Made by a program: the position numbers and the translations under genes | Part shown: positions 62,972 through 64,000 of the stretch, in pieces | How the letters are laid out: the number at the start of each line of letters is the position of its first letter | Position numbering within the stretch: the first letter of the stretch is position 1 | NCBI RefSeq assembly: GCF_002078875.1 | Contig: NC_034411.1 | Span: 34,056,260 to 34,120,259 of the forward strand | Length of the DNA: 64,000 nucleotides | Reading direction: 5' to 3' | Source: Numida meleagris | Taxonomy: Eukaryota; Chordata; Aves; Galliformes; Numididae | Notes under the pieces: model-generated | What the model was told of the DNA's origin: nothing | What the model saw: only the letters and a program-made list of their open reading frames with translations | Database searches by the model: none

Positions 62972-63527
62972 ATGGAGGCTGCTCTGAAAGTAAAGCTTCC
63001 TATTTTATTACGTTGGCCCATGATGTCAGAGGTAGATGGTGGTGGTATAGCAGTAGAGGTTGAACCTTCCCACAGATATTCCATTACATGTTGTTACTGT
63101 GTGACAGATGACAGCAGAAAGGCAATCTGATAAAATGGCATCTGACATGAAAGTGTGTATGAAGCAAAGGAGTGGAACTGAATTTCTCTATGCAGGAAAA
63201 TTGCACCCATTGACATTCATTGATGCTTGCTGAACTTTTATGGAGAGCAAACAGTGGATGTGAGCACCGTGAGGTAATGGATGGTGTTTTCCAGCAGTGG
63301 TGACAGCAACAGTGGGTAACTTCTACTGGTGTAGATTTTTACAAGCATGGCATGCAGACTCTTGTTCATCGCTGGGAAAAATGCACAGCTAGTGGTGGTG
63401 CCTATGTTGAAAAATAGTATTTTGTTGCTGAGAATTTTCTCTTTTAGGCATTGTTATTATGCTCTTCGTATCTGTTTTAGTTTCTGTGGAAATAAATAGA
63501 AGGCATTACTTTTGGACTGACCTGTGT
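62972..63527 (+). mobile_element. Mariner-like (Galluhop-type) transposon, internally deleted
   Basis: The ends are imperfect inverted repeats: 'gctctgaaagtaaagcttcc' on the left against the reverse complement of the right end, 'gtccaaaagtaatgccttct'. TA dinucleotides flank both ends, as expected for mariner. Inside, broken pieces of transposase can be read: an N-terminal helix-turn-helix part with LLNFYGEQTVDVSTVR near 63217-63273 and a C-terminal part with DFYKHGMQTLVHRWEKC near 63334-63384. Stops and frame shifts interrupt them. At about 555 bases the copy is under half the usual 1.3 kb of mariner, and the catalytic DDD core between the two parts is missing. It cannot make transposase; mobility in trans is unlikely given the decay. 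Confidence 0.82.
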
Positions 63528-64000
63528 ACATATGTATTGAAGTGTCATGCTAATTCCAAAATTTGGAGTAGAAAAATCTCTTGAATGAGAAAAAATGTAC
63601 AATTTGTCCCTGACTGCCTGAGTAACTCACTATATTTAATTGGAGTTACCTGTTAATTATTGAACTGCGGCTGTAAAACTGTATACTACATCTTTAAAGA
63701 AAATGATTGCTTGAAATCATACTTTCACAAAAACAATATGATTTGATAATTTAATAAACTAGCTTTTATTAGAGCATTTTTCATGTGCAGGAGTGACTTC
63801 CAGTCTTGAAGCAAAATGCATTACCAGTTGAAGATGCCAAGCAATAATAACTGTGCTTGTGTATGTGCTTGGACAGTTTGCAAAATGGTGGGTAGGAACA
63901 TTTAGGCAAAAACATTATTTTTAGGTTATTTTTGACGCTTTGCTTTGATTCCAGTGCTGAAGACAGAGACAGCATGAGTGTACAAAACTGGTGTCAGTCA

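Larger units (their letters stand above)
24381..64000 (+). other. SMYD3: SMYD3 large intron (5' part)
   Basis: At least 39.6 kb follow the last recognised exon without any sequence encoding the expected next segment of SMYD3 (SET core with GVGLYPS and NHSCDPN). Very large introns at this point fit the known great length of vertebrate SMYD3. Besides the repeats listed separately, I saw no coding exon, RNA gene or nested gene on either strand. Open frames up to about 125 codons occur on both strands; they lack recognisable domains and splice-bounded limits. The intron's 3' end lies outside the window. Confidence 0.8.

Noticed and set aside
1..64000. Bacterial or phage-type systems, CRISPR arrays, tRNA or rRNA genes
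   Set aside because: No regularly spaced repeats, no cloverleaf with the usual A/B boxes, no rRNA signatures and no operon-like coding density were seen. The spliced exons and CR1 repeats show a vertebrate nuclear genome.

Overview
This window is a piece of a vertebrate, almost certainly avian, nuclear genome. It is AT-rich and intron-dominated. It carries several 3' ends of CR1 non-LTR retrotransposons, with the usual avian tail of a 'ttggactagatgacc' motif followed by 'attctatgattct' repeats. It also has two relics of a mariner-type transposon resembling the chicken family Galluhop. A galliform bird (chicken or relative) is the best guess, made from the repeats and not tested by a search.

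One gene can be supported: SMYD3, a SET- and MYND-domain lysine methyltransferase, on the + strand. Four internal coding exons are visible at 12202-12265, 18151-18258, 19304-19361 and 24244-24380. Each has an AG acceptor and a GTAAG-type donor, and the four splice together in one open frame of 367 nt (122 complete codons plus one leading base). The encoded segment runs from the middle of the MYND zinc finger into the SET-domain half of the protein. The first coding exon lies before the window. The catalytic exons (family motif NHSCDPN) are not seen and presumably lie after it, so the window shows only the early middle of a very large gene.

Layout: 1-12201 is the end of the first coding intron. 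12266-18150 is the second intron, with a CR1 copy, a CR1 tail and a TA-rich microsatellite just before the next exon. 18259-19303 and 19362-24243 are the third and fourth introns. 24381-64000 is about 39.6 kb of the next intron with no further exon recognised. This last intron holds most of the repeats: CR1 relics, an antisense CR1, two mariner-like relics in opposite orientations, homopolymer tracts and short tandem duplications. A few stretches look like conserved non-coding DNA by composition only.

No tRNA, rRNA, CRISPR, phage, plasmid or bacterial-type operon was seen. The many short open frames (60-125 codons) look like chance ORFs in intron DNA. I found no convincing previously undescribed system. 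The most notable items are the exon set, the internally deleted mariner copy, and some unexplained sequence blocks flagged for comparison with other birds.
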